From assembly GCA_020740775.1 (NCBI GenBank), contig JAHEWK010000009.1:868001-932000 (forward strand): a stretch of 64,000 nucleotides of DNA, read 5' to 3'. The stretch comes from Ilyonectria destructans. Its lineage: Eukaryota; Ascomycota; Sordariomycetes; Hypocreales; Nectriaceae. The notes under the pieces are model-generated. The model had not been told where the DNA came from. It did no database searches and saw nothing but the letters and a program-made list of their open reading frames with translations. Below, one piece after another: positions 24,084-35,959 of this stretch (the stretch's first letter is position 1; every line of letters starts with the position of its first letter). A program made the position numbers and the translations under genes.

Positions 24084-24425
24084 GTATTATTCAGAGGGAG
24101 TATGTAATTAGCTGATATTATTCTACGACTGACAAATACAATCGCTTCACCAGTAGTCAGAAGATTATACCCAAGCCCTCCCTCAATTGTATAATGATAA
24201 TTCTGCTCGACAGTAGACGCTGTCAGCCTGTCCGCATGATGCTGGAAAAGCGCGCCCAGGTCCACAAACGTGGGAATGGCTTTTCAATTAACAATATCCT
24301 TAGGAATGTTTACAACTCGCAGACACCTTCAGTTGAAAGACGATGAGCTACATTGACTCGGGTACTGTGTATTGACTGTGTAGTGGCCTCTCCATTCTAA
24401 GTAGATCATCAAGCACATGGTTTGT
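24084..24425. other. Convergent intergenic region
   Basis: 3' flanks of two convergent genes. No coding or regulatory signal recognised. Confidence 0.5.
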
Positions 24426-25818
24426 CTAAAGTTCGATGCCCTCTGGCAACGCATGTCCGTCTAGAATTGCGCCATTGAGCCGCAGGAGCCGCTGAACCTC
24501 CTTTGCCTCTGGGAACGAACCCCGAGAGGCAATGAGCCCCGCCGTGATGCCGGCGGCCTGCCCAGTCGCCAGCCCCGTACCCATCACCCTGGCCGCGCTG
24601 CCCGCCAAGCAATCACCATCGAGGCACCGGCCCGCCGCTAGGAGATTGGGTGTATCTAAGCTCACTAGACAGCGCAGGGGAATCTCGAAGATGCCGTGCG
24701 GCGGAAGCGTGAATGTGGAAAGCCAGTCCTCCGTCGTCTCGTCGTGCCACTCCATGCCCTAGCCGCAGATGGTAATAACGTCATCAAACCGGGTGCAGCC
24801 GTTAATATCCTCGACACGCAACTGGTACTGCGCGTTGATGTGCCGCGACTCGCGGGTGCCGAAGTTAGGGCCACTCGAGACGAGGTGCATCTTCTCGTGA
24901 CCGGGGAGCTGACGAAGAATCCTGAGGTACTCGAACGCCTGCTGCTTGCCGAGTTGCTCCGCTCGGGTGATGCTGTGGGAGTCTCGGGCGTCGTACGAGG
25001 CGGAGGCTAGGTAGGTGGTGACGTCCCCAGACTGGGGGAGGCGGAGGTGCACACTCGAGACTTTGGGGACCTTCCGCTTGAGTTTAGGGTCCTTGGCTTT
25101 GGTCGCAAGGATGGCTTGCTTCCATAGCTCGGCAGATGGGTTGGCGTCTTTGAGGCCGCCGAAGCGCGTGGATAAGGTGCCCAAGTTGATGGAGCCATGG
25201 TTGCCATATCGCACCGATGCGCCACCGTGGAAGGCTAAGTCGCCGTCACCGGATGCGTCCACGAAGGCGCGGCCATGGAAGATTGTCGGTCCCTGTCGCT
25301 CTTGGACCGTGACGGATGTGATTCTTCCGTCGGCGCATCGGGAGGCGGAGACAACGGGGGAGTGCAGCAGGACATCGATCGAGTGTTGCGACATCAGGAC
25401 GTCGAGGACATACTTCATGCCCTCAGGCTCGAAGATCTGTGCAAGTACTTAATCATAGCGACTCTTGCATCGGACGAAAGGTTCTTAACTGGAAGATGCC
25501 CCGGTGTCGAGTGGGCTTCTCGTGGGTGGCGCCAATCTCCAGTAGAGGCCCACGCAGAGTGTCCCATATGCTGCCGACGGTGCGCTGGGGCCGATCTGTG
25601 CAGGTGTAAAGGCCGCAGAGTGAATACACGCCGCGATGGGTTCCGGCACCTCCAAGGCAGCTCTCGCTCTCGAGGAGAAGAATCCGGCCTTTTGGGAATG
25701 CCTGCCTGGAGCCGATGGCAGCTCCCACGCCCGCAAATCCTCCACCAACAATGGCAACATCGTATTCCGAGCTCTCGTTGTGTGTGTTTGCAGACGGGGA
25801 GTCTGTCGAGACGGTCAT
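24426..25818 (-). pseudogene. Decayed FAD-dependent oxidoreductase (FAD_oxidored family)
   Basis: The minus strand encodes a recognisable FAD oxidoreductase in pieces. Exon 1 (25818-25490) carries VAIVGGGFAGVGAAIG and ESESCLGGAGTHRGVYS; the body (25436-24426) carries FVDASGDGDLAFHGGA and the C-terminal GTGLATGQAAGITAGLIA block. Lesion 1: TAG at 24761-24759 interrupts the body in the middle of conserved sequence (ICG-stop-GMEWHDETTEDW), and the same frame continues on both sides; a TGG to TAG change is the simplest cause. Lesion 2: the intron 25489-25437 (GTTAAG...CACAG) joins exons out of phase, as if one G of an original CAG|GT donor were lost; no alternative in-phase donor or acceptor is visible. 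Together they predict no full-length product. A sequencing error could explain one lesion but less easily both. Confidence 0.75.
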
Positions 25819-26539
25819 ACTGATGGAGATGGTATCGTCGGGCTGAGGGTAGAATGTGGTGGGTTAAGCTCTATGACAAAAAGCGGTATGAACTGGAGAC
25901 TCAACCTTATGATAGGAGAAAGAAGCCGCAGTATTTACTTTTATTGGCCGCTATGCATACGTCAAGGGATTAAAAAGAGGAACAGCTCCTCAGCTATCAA
26001 TACAACTTAGTTACCTAAAGTGTCCTACTTACTATTACCAGACCCGTGATCTACATTGCTTACAGCCGACGTCCTGATTACACTTCGATCAAGTACCAAC
26101 GCCCCCTTGCCTACCCAATACCTTTAGAATAGATACCGCTGTTACAAGGGGCACAGGCTATGCCATGCCAGTCCCGACCTAGCTAGGCGAGATTGACCTT
26201 CCCTTCTGCCAGCTACTACCACTCTACAGGCGAGAGATCTGCCTTATAGCCATAAGCTACCCTTAGTTTAACTTATTCTCCTTTCCTGCCTCTTAGTCTC
26301 AGATAGACCAATCTACGGCACGCTTTTATTGAACAAACCTTGGGCCAGCCCTTCACGCTTATATATCTTCCTCAGGCCAGTTGGTCCAGAACCTTACCGA
26401 TTAGGTATAGCGTGCCTTGGTGCCTCAGGTAGGGCATAAATTGCCTGAGGCTCTACTGAGTTAAGTTCGAATGAGCGCTGCCGCCAAGTATCATCTACTC
26501 ATCAATATCACTGCTTTCTGTTAAAACAATTCCACAGGC
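25819..26539. other. Intergenic region with dispersed repeat copy 1
   Basis: No supported coding sequence. Repeat copy 1 occupies about 25982-26133. The remainder is pyrimidine-rich, unlike its surroundings, and ends in the leader of the regulator at 26540. Confidence 0.5.
25982..26133 (+). repeat. Dispersed repeat, copy 1 (partner at 38313-38462)
   Basis: Begins with ACAGCTCCTCAGCTATCAA and includes ATTACCAGACCCGTGATCTA, both exactly repeated in the partner in direct orientation. Similarity over about 150 bp is roughly three quarters by eye, with many transitions. Non-coding; an old transposon fragment is the likely source. Confidence 0.65.
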
Positions 26540-28102
26540 ATGGTCAACGTCGCCGGCAGAAGCAGAGGCTGTGCGACGTGTCGCAAACGCAAGGTCAAAG
26601 TACGAATATGAATATGCTGCTCATCTCCATTATCTACTCGCTAACAGCCTGTACAGTGCGACGAATCCGTCCCAGAATGTCTTCGATGTCTCAACATGGG
26701 CCTGCGTTGCCCAGGCGCGCGGACCGAGTCATTCTTTGTGCATGCCGTATCAAGTTCGTCACCGCGCCGCCCTCTTGGTATTCCAGCTCGTAGTCTGGTT
26801 CCTTCGCCACGATTACCGGGACCGCAGCCGTCCAGTGCCAGCGCCTTGGATCAGCTGTTTGTTTCTCATTTCATCGAGACTTTCTTCGGCCCCATGAAGC
26901 CACCGCCAATCCCCGACATGCCGTCCAAAACATGGCTACACGAGCTTCCTGTGTTTTTAGCTTCTCCAGGGCCATCTTTGGTGAAGAACGCTATTCGCGC
27001 AGCATCGATGCACAGTTACGGCAGTTCCATTGATGACATTTCCATCAAGACAGCAGCGTGCAAGTGCTATGCCACAGCACTGCAAGATCTCCAATGCCTG
27101 CTGTCATGTCAGAGTATCTCCTTTGCCGAGGGTGTTGTGTGTGCGATTGTCATGCTCATTCACTTTGAAACCCGGGCTGGCACGAGTCAGAGAGCATGGC
27201 TTCAGCATGTCAAGGGGGCGGCGATGCTGCTCGAAGCGGGAGGGCCGGAACGTTGCCGCAGTGGATTCATGCACCATATGTTCAGCCATTTACGGTTTCA
27301 GACGGTTGGTTCACTCCAATGGCCATTGCCCTTTTGGACTCTACATTGACGCGGTATCTTCGGAAACTAGTTTGTTGCCGCCATGGCCGAGAACGAGGTC
27401 TCCGCTTTCTCATCACAAGCATGGATGACAATCCCTTTTGAAATCTATCCGAAACTGGTCTTCGACCAACTTATTGATGTTCTTTTCGCAGTTCAAAGAT
27501 GCCTTTCAGTTGCGAACCAGCTAATTAGATCGATGGGGCACGATGCTCGTGAGTTGATAACGGAGCTTGACAAACTTCTGCAAGACGCCATGTTCCAAAT
27601 GCACCAGTGGTGGTCTGGATGCATATCGAGTGGCGTCTTTGGTCAAACGAAACTGATGCAAGAATCCAATTTCAAAACGAAACAAAGTTTTTCTTGCGAT
27701 TTAAAGGAACCGCTGCTACCCTTTACGAATATTCCAGCAGCAGCCTTATGTTCCCTCTACGACGCGGCTAACCTAATCATCCTTCGTCTGTCACATCTCG
27801 TGTCTCCCTCAGCAGCTTCATACGACATGCGCATTCAAAAGCATGCACAATCCATCTTGTCAGCGTACCATTTCATCATTGCAGCATCTGGACCTGCACC
27901 AGATCGTGGGTCCATCATGATGGTCTTGCAGTTGAAGGTTGTCAGCCTGTGGAGTTCGTCTTCCCAGCAAAGAGCCTTGGCTCTCAGCATGCTACAAGGG
28001 GAAAAGGTGCAAGGCGGAGGGCTTTCAGATGTCTCAGAGGTTTCTCACGAGTACTTCGCCGATGTAGCCGCTCACATCCTGCAGCACTACTCTGGCAAAT
28101 GA
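26540..28102 (+). CDS. Zn(II)2Cys6 transcription factor (fungal-specific, sterol-uptake/Upc2-like length)
   Basis: Exons 26540-26599, 26657-27304 and 27371-28102 give 479 aa; both introns (57 and 66 nt) join in phase 0. The zinc cluster lies at residues 11-37 (CATC, C of VKCD, PECLRC, LRC; C-x2-C-x6-C-x6-C-x2-C-x6-C) and is split by intron 1, a common position in this family. The remaining ~430 residues form the helical fungal-specific domain that often follows in this short class, including VVCAIVMLIHFE and HVKGAAMLLEAGGP. It is in the same direction as, and 535 bp upstream of, an FAD monooxygenase gene, a typical regulator-enzyme pair; the link is inference. Confidence 0.82.
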
Positions 28103-28637
28103 AAATGTGGTCCCGTCATGTTTCGTCTCCTTCTCGCTGGTTCCTAGGATATCAACCGCGGCTCACCGCGTAAATTCCATGACGGGAAGTATCGACGGAA
28201 ACACTCTCCTGTCAATGCAATGCGAGGTCTGTTGCCACGTAAATACCTTACGTACACCGCAACCAACACACCCCGGCGACATCAGATTCAAGGCGTGGAA
28301 TACGGTCATACGAAGAAGGTTGAGTGTTCCGACAAGCCCCATCATAACACTAATCCGGAGGCTAAACCAGAAGTCGTTAGCTTTGCGAGTTAGCGGACTC
28401 GCCCCGTCATCACCCTCATCACACGCCTTTCTGGTCCAAATTACTAGTCAGTGTACGAGTCGTCAGCCGCAAATTGTGAAGAATGCAATGGTGCTGCCTG
28501 ATAGTGCAAGTGTAACCAAATCCTAGGATATCGCGGTATTTAAACCCCAGCATCGACGCCCATTATATTTGTTTGACAGAATAAACCCAGTCTCATGAGC
28601 GCACCTCAACATATCCTTTGCATCACCTCAACCAACA
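28103..28637. promoter_or_regulatory. Promoter region of the FAD monooxygenase
   Basis: No coding frame recognised. A TATA-like box TATTTAAA lies at 28537-28544, about 95 bp before the ATG at 28638. Confidence 0.5.
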
Positions 28638-30051
28638 ATGAAAATTGTCATCATCGGCGCTGGCATTGCAGGATGCACAGCTTACCTAGAGCTTCGAAAA
28701 CACATACCAGAAGTTTCGTCCATAACGATATATGAGGCACACGATACCAACAAAGACACGGCTGCTCATCAACGCGACTCAGGCGGAACACACTCATCCA
28801 CGCTGCTTGTCGGCGGCGGACTAGGCATTGCGCCAAATGGCCTTGGTGTCCTGCAGCGTCTTGATGAGGATCTCCTTCGAGAGGTTACACGCAGCGGCTA
28901 TGTTACTTCGCACTCCAACTTGAAGGACAAGGATGGAAATGTACTCATACGCATCGAACCCAACGGGCCAAACCATGACGAGGATGCTGGTCCTGCTGCG
29001 CATATGCATACCGTGGCATGCAGTCGTCATTTGCTTTGGAGAAGTCTGCGCAGTCGTATCCCGGACGAACAGATTATCAACAAACGAGTGCTGGACGTTA
29101 CCGCCAACGCTGACGGCAGAAATACCGTTCGCTTCGTTGATGGCAGTGATCCCGTCGAAGCTGATCTGATCATCGGGGCGGATGGAGTCCGATCCACTGC
29201 GAAGAGGGCCCTCTTCCCAGGATCTGGAGAAGACTTATATCCCCCGAAGTATGAGTAAGTGTGATTCCGCCTCCCGTCGCGCGTGAACCGCAAAACTCAA
29301 TGGATAACGTGTCGTGCTGACCATGGCTTTCAGGGGCCTTGTAGGCATTGGCGGGTTTGTCAGCACCGCAGAAGTTAAAGATTGTGTCGATAAAGGGTCA
29401 ATGAACTTCATTTTTGGAGGAAATGGCTTTTTCGGCTACTTCTTCTCTGACAGCTGTTCCTCCGATCCTCACCGTGACTCACCCTTTCACATCTCTGAGT
29501 CGGGGGATTCCCTCGCCTGGTGGTCCACCTATGAGATAAAGGACTGTCCCGATCGCAAATCCCTTGACGTCCACGATGTGGTTTCTCAGCTGCGTGACAG
29601 ACATTCCCAGTGGAAAGACCCCGTGGTCCAAAGGATCCTCAAATCTCTTACAGTTCAAAACATGTATCCGACGTGGACATCGCCGCAGCTTCCAACCTGG
29701 GAGCGCCATGGAGTGGTCTTGCTAGGAGATGCTGCGCATGCCCTCCCACCAACTTCAGGCCAAGGTACATCACAGGCATTCGAGGACTGTGAGGCATTCG
29801 TACTCTTGTTGGCTCATCACCTTGGAAAAAGGAATGAGGAACACGAGGAGCATGACTCGACTGAGCAAGCGGCACTGAAGGAGGCAATCAGCAGAGCTGG
29901 GAAGCAGTATGTGGCTCTGCGCCAGCCACGCGTGAACGAAATTCTGAAAGCTGCACAGAAGATGCAAAACTCTAAGCGCAATATGGGAGTCATCCAAGAG
30001 TATGCAATGTACGCTTTCATGAAAATTTTCGGTACTTGGCAAAATTCTTAA
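28638..30051 (+). CDS. FAD-dependent aromatic-ring-type monooxygenase
   Basis: Exons 28638-29254 and 29334-30051 give 444 aa; the 79-nt intron joins YPPKYE to GLVGIGG. It has all three class A flavin hydroxylase fingerprints: the N-terminal GAGIAGC dinucleotide motif (IVIIGAGIAGCTAYLEL), the DG motif (LIIGADGVRST near 180) and the GD motif (GVVLLGDAAHALPPTSGQGTSQAFED, about 355-380). Such enzymes use NAD(P)H and O2 to hydroxylate phenolic or polyketide/indole substrates. No membrane segment is evident. The Zn2Cys6 gene immediately upstream may control it. No polyketide or terpene backbone gene is present nearby, so I cannot assign a pathway. Confidence 0.85.
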
Positions 30052-31107
30052 CCTCCCCAGACCAGTGCTTACATCGTCACAGGATTGTTTCCCAGTCTCT
30101 TCGCAAAGTCAATTCGCAAAGTGACTGAGTATAATATTGCTGAAGAGGTGTCATGTGTGCTCTCATTACAACACTGAGTCCATTACGCTGTTATGTAATG
30201 GTCGGTCCGGATACTCGGCATCCCAAACAGAACTCCATGGCTCTTTCATGTCTCCGCTCCCTCCCTAATAAACACATCCAATTATCTTTTGGCTCTCTCG
30301 AGTCTTGCCCTGCTTCGGATTATTACAACTCGTCAACGTGAACAAGTGAGAAAGACGCGATCATTCGATGGTGGTGCCGAGATAGGGCGCCGATGCTCAC
30401 TCGCCACGCCACCGTTGCAGTCCAGGTCCTCTTGCCTCTCTTCTCAATTGGAACGTGGACATATTGATATACTTGTGAGGTGCACTATTCAACAGACTAT
30501 TCTCGGGGTACGGAACCTTTAATTGATGCATGCTGTCATCGAAACGCGACTCCCAGCACCGTGACTCATTGCAAATGATGAGAGCCAGTTCCAGGCTGAT
30601 GGGGACAATGAGGTGAATCATGTCTTTCGTAATCATCCATAGACGTTGAGATCCTGTCGCCTTCACCTCTGTTCCCAAGAAAGATTGCTTGTTGCCTTAT
30701 ATTACAGGCGTAAATCAGGACCCTACCAACTGAACGCGGTCACGTGCCGGACTGGTAGACTGTGGAGTCGATGCCGCCAAGTCTCCACGCGATGAACCGA
30801 ACCACTCAGCGCGATTCCATCCACAACGTGCGTCGTCTACGGAGACTCGTCAAAGTAGCCCCATAAACCGCCGGACTTCCGTACACGAACCTGCTTGATG
30901 CAGCATAATGCCCGCGGACCAATCCTCGAAAGGGTCTCATTCGCCGTTGTCAGCCACGTGCAATCGACAGTCCAGGATATATAAGATTGCCGTGAGGAGC
31001 CGGAGACCAGAATGCCTCCTTTCCGCCCTTCTCTCCCCAGACCGCAGCTTCTGCTCGTTGTCGTCATCCTAGCTGCTTCGATCTTTGGCTTGAGAGAGTA
31101 CTTCATC
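30052..31107. promoter_or_regulatory. Intergenic region and acid phosphatase promoter
   Basis: No coding sequence recognised. A strong TATA box, TATATAAG at 30978-30985, places transcription start near 31010, so the ATG at 31012 is probably in or at the edge of the leader and the ATG at 31108 is used. Confidence 0.55.
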
Positions 31108-32680
31108 ATGTTGTCTATCCAGAAAACCTCTGTGGCGGCCCTCTTGTCGGCAACGACGGTGCTCGCCGCGACCGTCGACCTGGGCTGGTATGCTCCGAGT
31201 GACTCTAAGATCAACAACCTGACCTCGGCGCTGGAGAGCGACGGAATCTACGGATTTATTTATGATAGCTCGCAGACGTCCAACAAGAAGTATGGCACGT
31301 ACAACTGGTGCAACATGCCCCATGCGCGCAAGAGGGAGTATGTCAAGGCCTCTCGCGACTATGAGCTGAAATACGTCGAAGTGGTGAGTGAACCCGCCGC
31401 CCACCCACACCTCCAATACAAATCTAATCTGATAACCAGATTCAACGCCACCATAAGCGCACTCCCTACGCCAGCAACGCTTTCCCCGTCGAGTCGTACC
31501 AATGGAACTGCGACGACCAGGGCCTGTACTACTTTGGCAGGCCATTTACCAAAAACGGCAAGTCGGCCGTCGAGTCTTACTGGCAGGGTTTCACCGGTGA
31601 AATCAACCCGTTCGTTCCGGCGGGTTGGATCGGGTCGTGCCAGTTCCCTCAGATCACCGCCGCCGGCCTGGATGACTCCTGGACCCATGGCAAGGATCTG
31701 TACGAGGTCTACCATGACCTGCTCGATTTCCTCCCAGCTCGCAACAAGGACTGGCGTAAGAAGGTCATGTTCCGCGTCACCAATAACCAGATCACCAGCC
31801 AGGTTGCGGGCATGTTCATCAACGGCATGTGGGGCACCACCGAATCTATCCCGCTCGCCATCCAGGCATCGGGTGTCGATAGTCTGGAGCCTCAGTATAG
31901 CTGCAGCGTTGGCAGCAACTTGTCCAACCAGATTAAGTCGTCCTCCAACTCACAGTGGCAGCAGCACTTGACCAAGAGCAGCGAGCTCTTCAAGACGCTG
32001 GACAACATCTCTGGCGTACCTTCGAGCGACTCGGGCTTCCACGCCTCGTACGACCATTATTACGATAACGCAAGTTCAGTAATAATTCCGCATCGATGAT
32101 AACATGCTAACGGGAGATATAGCTATCCGCTCGTCAATGCCACGGCAAACCCCTGCCCTGTAAACTCATCGACGGCAAGAACTCGTCCACCTGCGTTGAC
32201 CAGAAGATGGCCAACGCTGTTTACCGCATGGGTCAGTGGGAGTACTCTCAAATGTACCGCGACGCATCCGCCTCCCTTGCTGCGTCGTCCACTGCATATG
32301 GCGTGTGGATCGCCGAGTTGGCCAGTCACTTGCGTGCCGTGATCAAGGGCGAGTCCAAGACCATCTACCTCCACAACTTTGCGCACGATGGATCCATCAG
32401 CCGCGTGCTCAGCATACTGCAGATCGACGAGATGGTCTGGCCGGGTATGGGGAGCGAGATTGTCTTTGAGCTCTACCAGAAGAAGAAGAACGTGCCCAAG
32501 AACACAAGTGGATACTATGTGCGTGTTTTGTTCTGTGGCCAGACGTTAAAGTCTTCTAGCCCCACTCTAGGCTTGATGGAAATGGTGCCTGTTGAGACTT
32601 TGCTTGGCTACTTTGACGGTCTGGTTGGTGAGAATGCCAGCTTAGTCAAGGGCAAGTGTTCTGGGTCGATTTCTGTTTAA
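31108..32680 (+). CDS. Secreted histidine acid phosphatase
   Basis: Exons 31108-31383, 31440-32069 and 32123-32680 give 487 aa. Residues 1-21 (MLSIQKTSVAALLSATTVLAA) form a signal peptide. The phosphate-binding motif IQRHHKRTP (residues 93-101, nucleophile His96) and the distal proton-donor pair AHDGS (His390, Asp391) define the histidine phosphatase superfamily clade 2 (acid phosphatase/phytase group). Several N-x-S/T sites and paired cysteines fit secretion. The second intron (32070-32122) has a GC-AG boundary (GCAAGT...ATATAG with GCTAAC branch); the only nearby GT would break the frame. An in-frame ATG at 31012 would add 32 residues, but the TATA box position argues against it. The substrate could be phytate or other phosphomonoesters. 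Confidence 0.88.
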
Positions 32681-33309
32681 TATTCTGGAGGTTTTGAGTG
32701 TAGATTTTGTATAGCCGACCTTGTATATAAGGACACAACGGGAACATGAAATAGTTGACGTAATCTGATGTACTTTCTGCACTTTTACCTAGGTTTAGGC
32801 ATTCGCGCACACGAGGATGTGCCCCAATGATATAAAGAAGCATCAATAATACACCCAATATACTATTTTAGTACGTTTAGAAAACCGAGTCTCAGGATTT
32901 ATCTTTCATCACAATGTCATAAAAAGACGAACGTCTCTTGTGGGACCGCACATACCCCTCTTTACCCTTTGTAACATAATAGATAGCATACGGCACGTTC
33001 GATGTAGGGATTAATGCTTAATAGAGTGTGGATCCTGAATCTGTTGATTGTCTTGGTCTATCTAGGATGCCTCCGGCCCCCTCTTTCCTCGAAAGGGGTT
33101 TTATGTCATCGCACGCCCCTCTGACTAAGGTCAGCATATTGATATATCTGAGGTTTCGTAATACAGGGTCACAGTCTAATGCTTTCTTGAATTTTTAACC
33201 TTTGAGACTTTGGCAGTCATGCCTTGTGACTCTAGACAAGCTGTTGCAGCAGCTCTTATCACTTTCTTCACTTTCTTCTTCCTAAGTACATTCTAAATCC
33301 ATCCAACAT
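32681..33309. other. Phosphatase 3' flank and upstream side of transposon relic
   Basis: AT-rich, no intact frame. It may hold eroded remainder of the transposase found at 33310-33669, but I could not recognise later transposase motifs. Confidence 0.4.
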
Positions 33310-33669
33310 TCAATTCATTCCTTCAGCTGGCCTTAGCCAAAAGCCTTCTTTCAACCCAAACTGTAGGGTGACCCAGACTCTCTCTGTCGCCGGCCTTGTC
33401 TGCACTAAGTGTGTTTCCCACCAACAAACCATATCTTCCACATCGCAAAGCCGAGGAGGAAATGATCTCGCCTCTAGGTCGAGGACATATTCTATAATTA
33501 TCTTCTCCTCCAATTCCGTCAGCTTTCGCGAATTGGGCATGCTGTTGCGTCGGAAAGCTCTCCCCTTGAGTCGGCGACCTGGCGTTGCTAGAATGACTTC
33601 ATAGACCTTTGCAGTTTTCTGTATGCTTAACCTTGGGTCTTTCTGGATAGCTTGGACAGCGAAAATCAT
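33310..33669 (-). mobile_element. Relic of a pogo/Fot1-type (Tc1-mariner) transposase
   Basis: A 119-codon frame encodes the N-terminal DNA-binding part of a pogo-family transposase: an LSIQKTAKVYEV / RRLKGR psq-type helix-turn-helix, then KLTELEEKIIIEYVLDLEAR and SFPPRLCDVEDM, typical of the second (CENP-B/Tc5-like) helix-turn-helix. After DVEDM the reading becomes unrecognisable, consistent with frameshift and decay. There is no DDE domain and no terminal inverted repeats that I could see. DNA on the upstream side (33690-34160) is extremely AT-rich, as expected for repeat-induced C-to-T mutation. Confidence 0.75.
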
Positions 33670-34301
33670 TCAAGTTTCTTTATTAGCTGAACCTATTATT
33701 GTGGATTGATGAAAGTCAGTTTGAATGTAGGTAGTCACACAATTGCAGTTCGGTATTTGGCTTGGTTCTAGTATTAATAAAAATAACGATTTTATCGTAG
33801 ATCAATGTGGTATCGACCCTATCGATATCAATATTAATGTTAATAATATTAATTTTAGCATAGTCGGGGTGTAACTAGTCATTTCCCTAGGCAAAGCTAT
33901 ATATATATTACAATTTTAAAATAAATCTACAGCAATTAGATATTTAAGATTGTCAGGAGCAACCTGCCTCTATAGATCTGGGTGTTTAATTTATACTGTA
34001 CAGTTTAACAAGAACTCGCTATATTTGATATACTGGCTCATACTAATTTAGCAGGATGGGGCATCGACTCTAAAATTATTTTTTGCCCTTTACAGTAGCT
34101 GCCTTAAAAATATGGACGTGGAGGTCTATGTAAATCGATATCGGCTTATCAATATTGTATTGTATTGTATCCTATCGTATCGACCGTATCCATGACCACC
34201 CTGGTCGCTTATTTGTTTCCCTCGCTTATGAACTACGTTATAACAGCAAAGAAACTTCGTACGACAATTTGTGCCATTACGGCGGCTAGCTACATCTCTA
34301 C
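33670..34301. repeat. AT-rich, probably RIP-mutated DNA
   Basis: About 33690-34160 is dominated by TA, AATATT and TATCGATA-like words with no coding frame, far more AT-rich than neighbouring genes. It abuts a transposase relic. Repeat-induced point mutation of a transposon is the simplest reading. Confidence 0.5.
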
Positions 34302-35959
34302 CTAGGCATTCTCACGGAAATCTGAGCGAACTTTCTCGTCAAGACTGGCTCGATCGGCTCCCTCGGCGACATCCTCAACTTGAGCTCGCCATCCCATGTA
34401 CCACGGGCCCGAGAATAGCTCTTCCATACGCTCCATGGGAATTCCCTTGGTCTCAGGTGCCCAAAGCCCCAAGACCAACAAACCGACAGCACATACAACT
34501 GCCCAGAACACGTATGCTCCCCAAATATCCAAGCTCACGAACATGTTGGGCGTGACGCGGACGACAGCAAACTGGAAAAACCAGTGTAGTGCCATGTTGG
34601 TAGCATAACAGGCGCCTCGGATCCGCATTGGGTAGATTTCAGTACCGTAAATATACTGAACCGTGCAAAGGCCGATAGACCACCCAACTGCATAGACAAA
34701 GACAGACGCGATGGCGGCATCCGAAGCAGGTTTGTTTTCGGTCCCTTTCCATATCCCCATGTACACAGACATGTAGACATGTGTAGCACATTGGAGGAAG
34801 AGCCCAAAGCAGAAGCAACGTCGACGGCCAATGACATCGACTAGGCCCCATGTGAAAATCATGGTGAAGACGAGCTTCACCAGCCCGTAGACTCCGCTTG
34901 TGATGAGAGAGGTGTTCTCTCCCTTTACGCCAGCATACTGGAAGATCTCTGGAATGTAGTATGTGATACCATTGCCGCCAGACCACTGAGCAACAGTCTG
35001 CATGGTAGCACCAAGGAGGAAGCGTTTGCGGTAGGTTGGCGTGGTAACAATCTCCTTGAAGATAGTCCACATGGAGGTATCGGCAAGTGCTTGATGTTTC
35101 TCGCGCATTTGCAACCGAATTTCTTCAAACTCGGCATTGGGGACGTTGTCGCCGTTCTTGTAGCCCCGAAGTTTCTCCAGTGCAGCCAAGGCTTCTTCCA
35201 TTCGATCTTTTGAAGCCAGCCATCGTGGTGTGTCGGACAGGAAGAGAGAGCCCAGGGCGGCCAAGCCAACTGGGATCAACGGGATGGATTGTACGAGTCG
35301 GTATTGCATCGTGGTGGATGGTAGGAGGGCATTCGCGGCATAGTTAATGAAGAAGCCTGCAATTGCATACCTGTTAGCTATTTTCAATCATGGGGTTTTC
35401 GAGGGCACTAACCAGCGGTGAGGAGGGATAAAAGAATAACCATGTAGATGCTCACAACCATGCCGCGGGACTTGGCGGGCGCGATCTCGGAAAGATACAG
35501 CGGAGCAACAACGGTAAGAGCACCAGCACCAAGGCCACTCCAGAAACGAGCAAAGAGAATCAGTCCGAGTATACCAGACGAGAAGATCTGGACCAGAGCA
35601 CCAGTCGCCCAGACCAGAACGGCGAGTTGCCATGTACGGAGCCGGCCCAAGCGATCGATGAGCGTCAACGCCAGCAGCGAGCCAAATGCGGCGCCTAGGA
35701 CAGCAAAGGATGAGATGTTAGCCTTGCGGTTAGCTAATCCTGCTGGATCATCCTCCCAGAGACTTGGGAGAAGACCAAAGTCCTGCTTGAAGGAGTTCAA
35801 GCCGACGGATGCGCTGAAGCCTCCTTCATCGTAGCCTTCTTGTGGTCAGCCATGACATATATTCAAGTTGGCGGTTGGACAGTCTCCGGTACCTTTGGGA
35901 ATGGATCCGCATGCGATGATGATGATGGTAAGGGTATAATAGAGGTTGAGCCTTGCCAT
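34302..35959 (-). CDS. MFS sugar-porter-family transporter
   Basis: Three exons on the minus strand, 35959-35893, 35835-35413 and 35356-34302, give 514 aa. Family signatures include GYDEGGF after the first membrane helix, the cytoplasmic loop IDRLGRLRTW (D-R-x-G-R type), SDTPRWLASK (the PESPR equivalent) and the C-terminal PETKGIPMERMEELF. About twelve hydrophobic helices are present. Substrate cannot be read: this family moves sugars, polyols, quinate and related hydroxy acids. The divergent neighbour is an amidohydrolase of the lactone-hydrolysing type, so an aromatic-derived or lactone compound is possible (inference). An in-frame ATG at 36034 would add 25 residues. Confidence 0.85.

Noticed and set aside
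29255..29333. Possible separate gene starting at 29314 within the FAD monooxygenase
   Set aside because: This is the second exon; splicing 29255-29333 gives a continuous monooxygenase with all three flavin motifs.
31012..31107. 32-residue N-terminal extension of the acid phosphatase
   Set aside because: The TATA box at 30978-30985 puts this ATG at about the transcription start, and a clean signal peptide begins at 31108.
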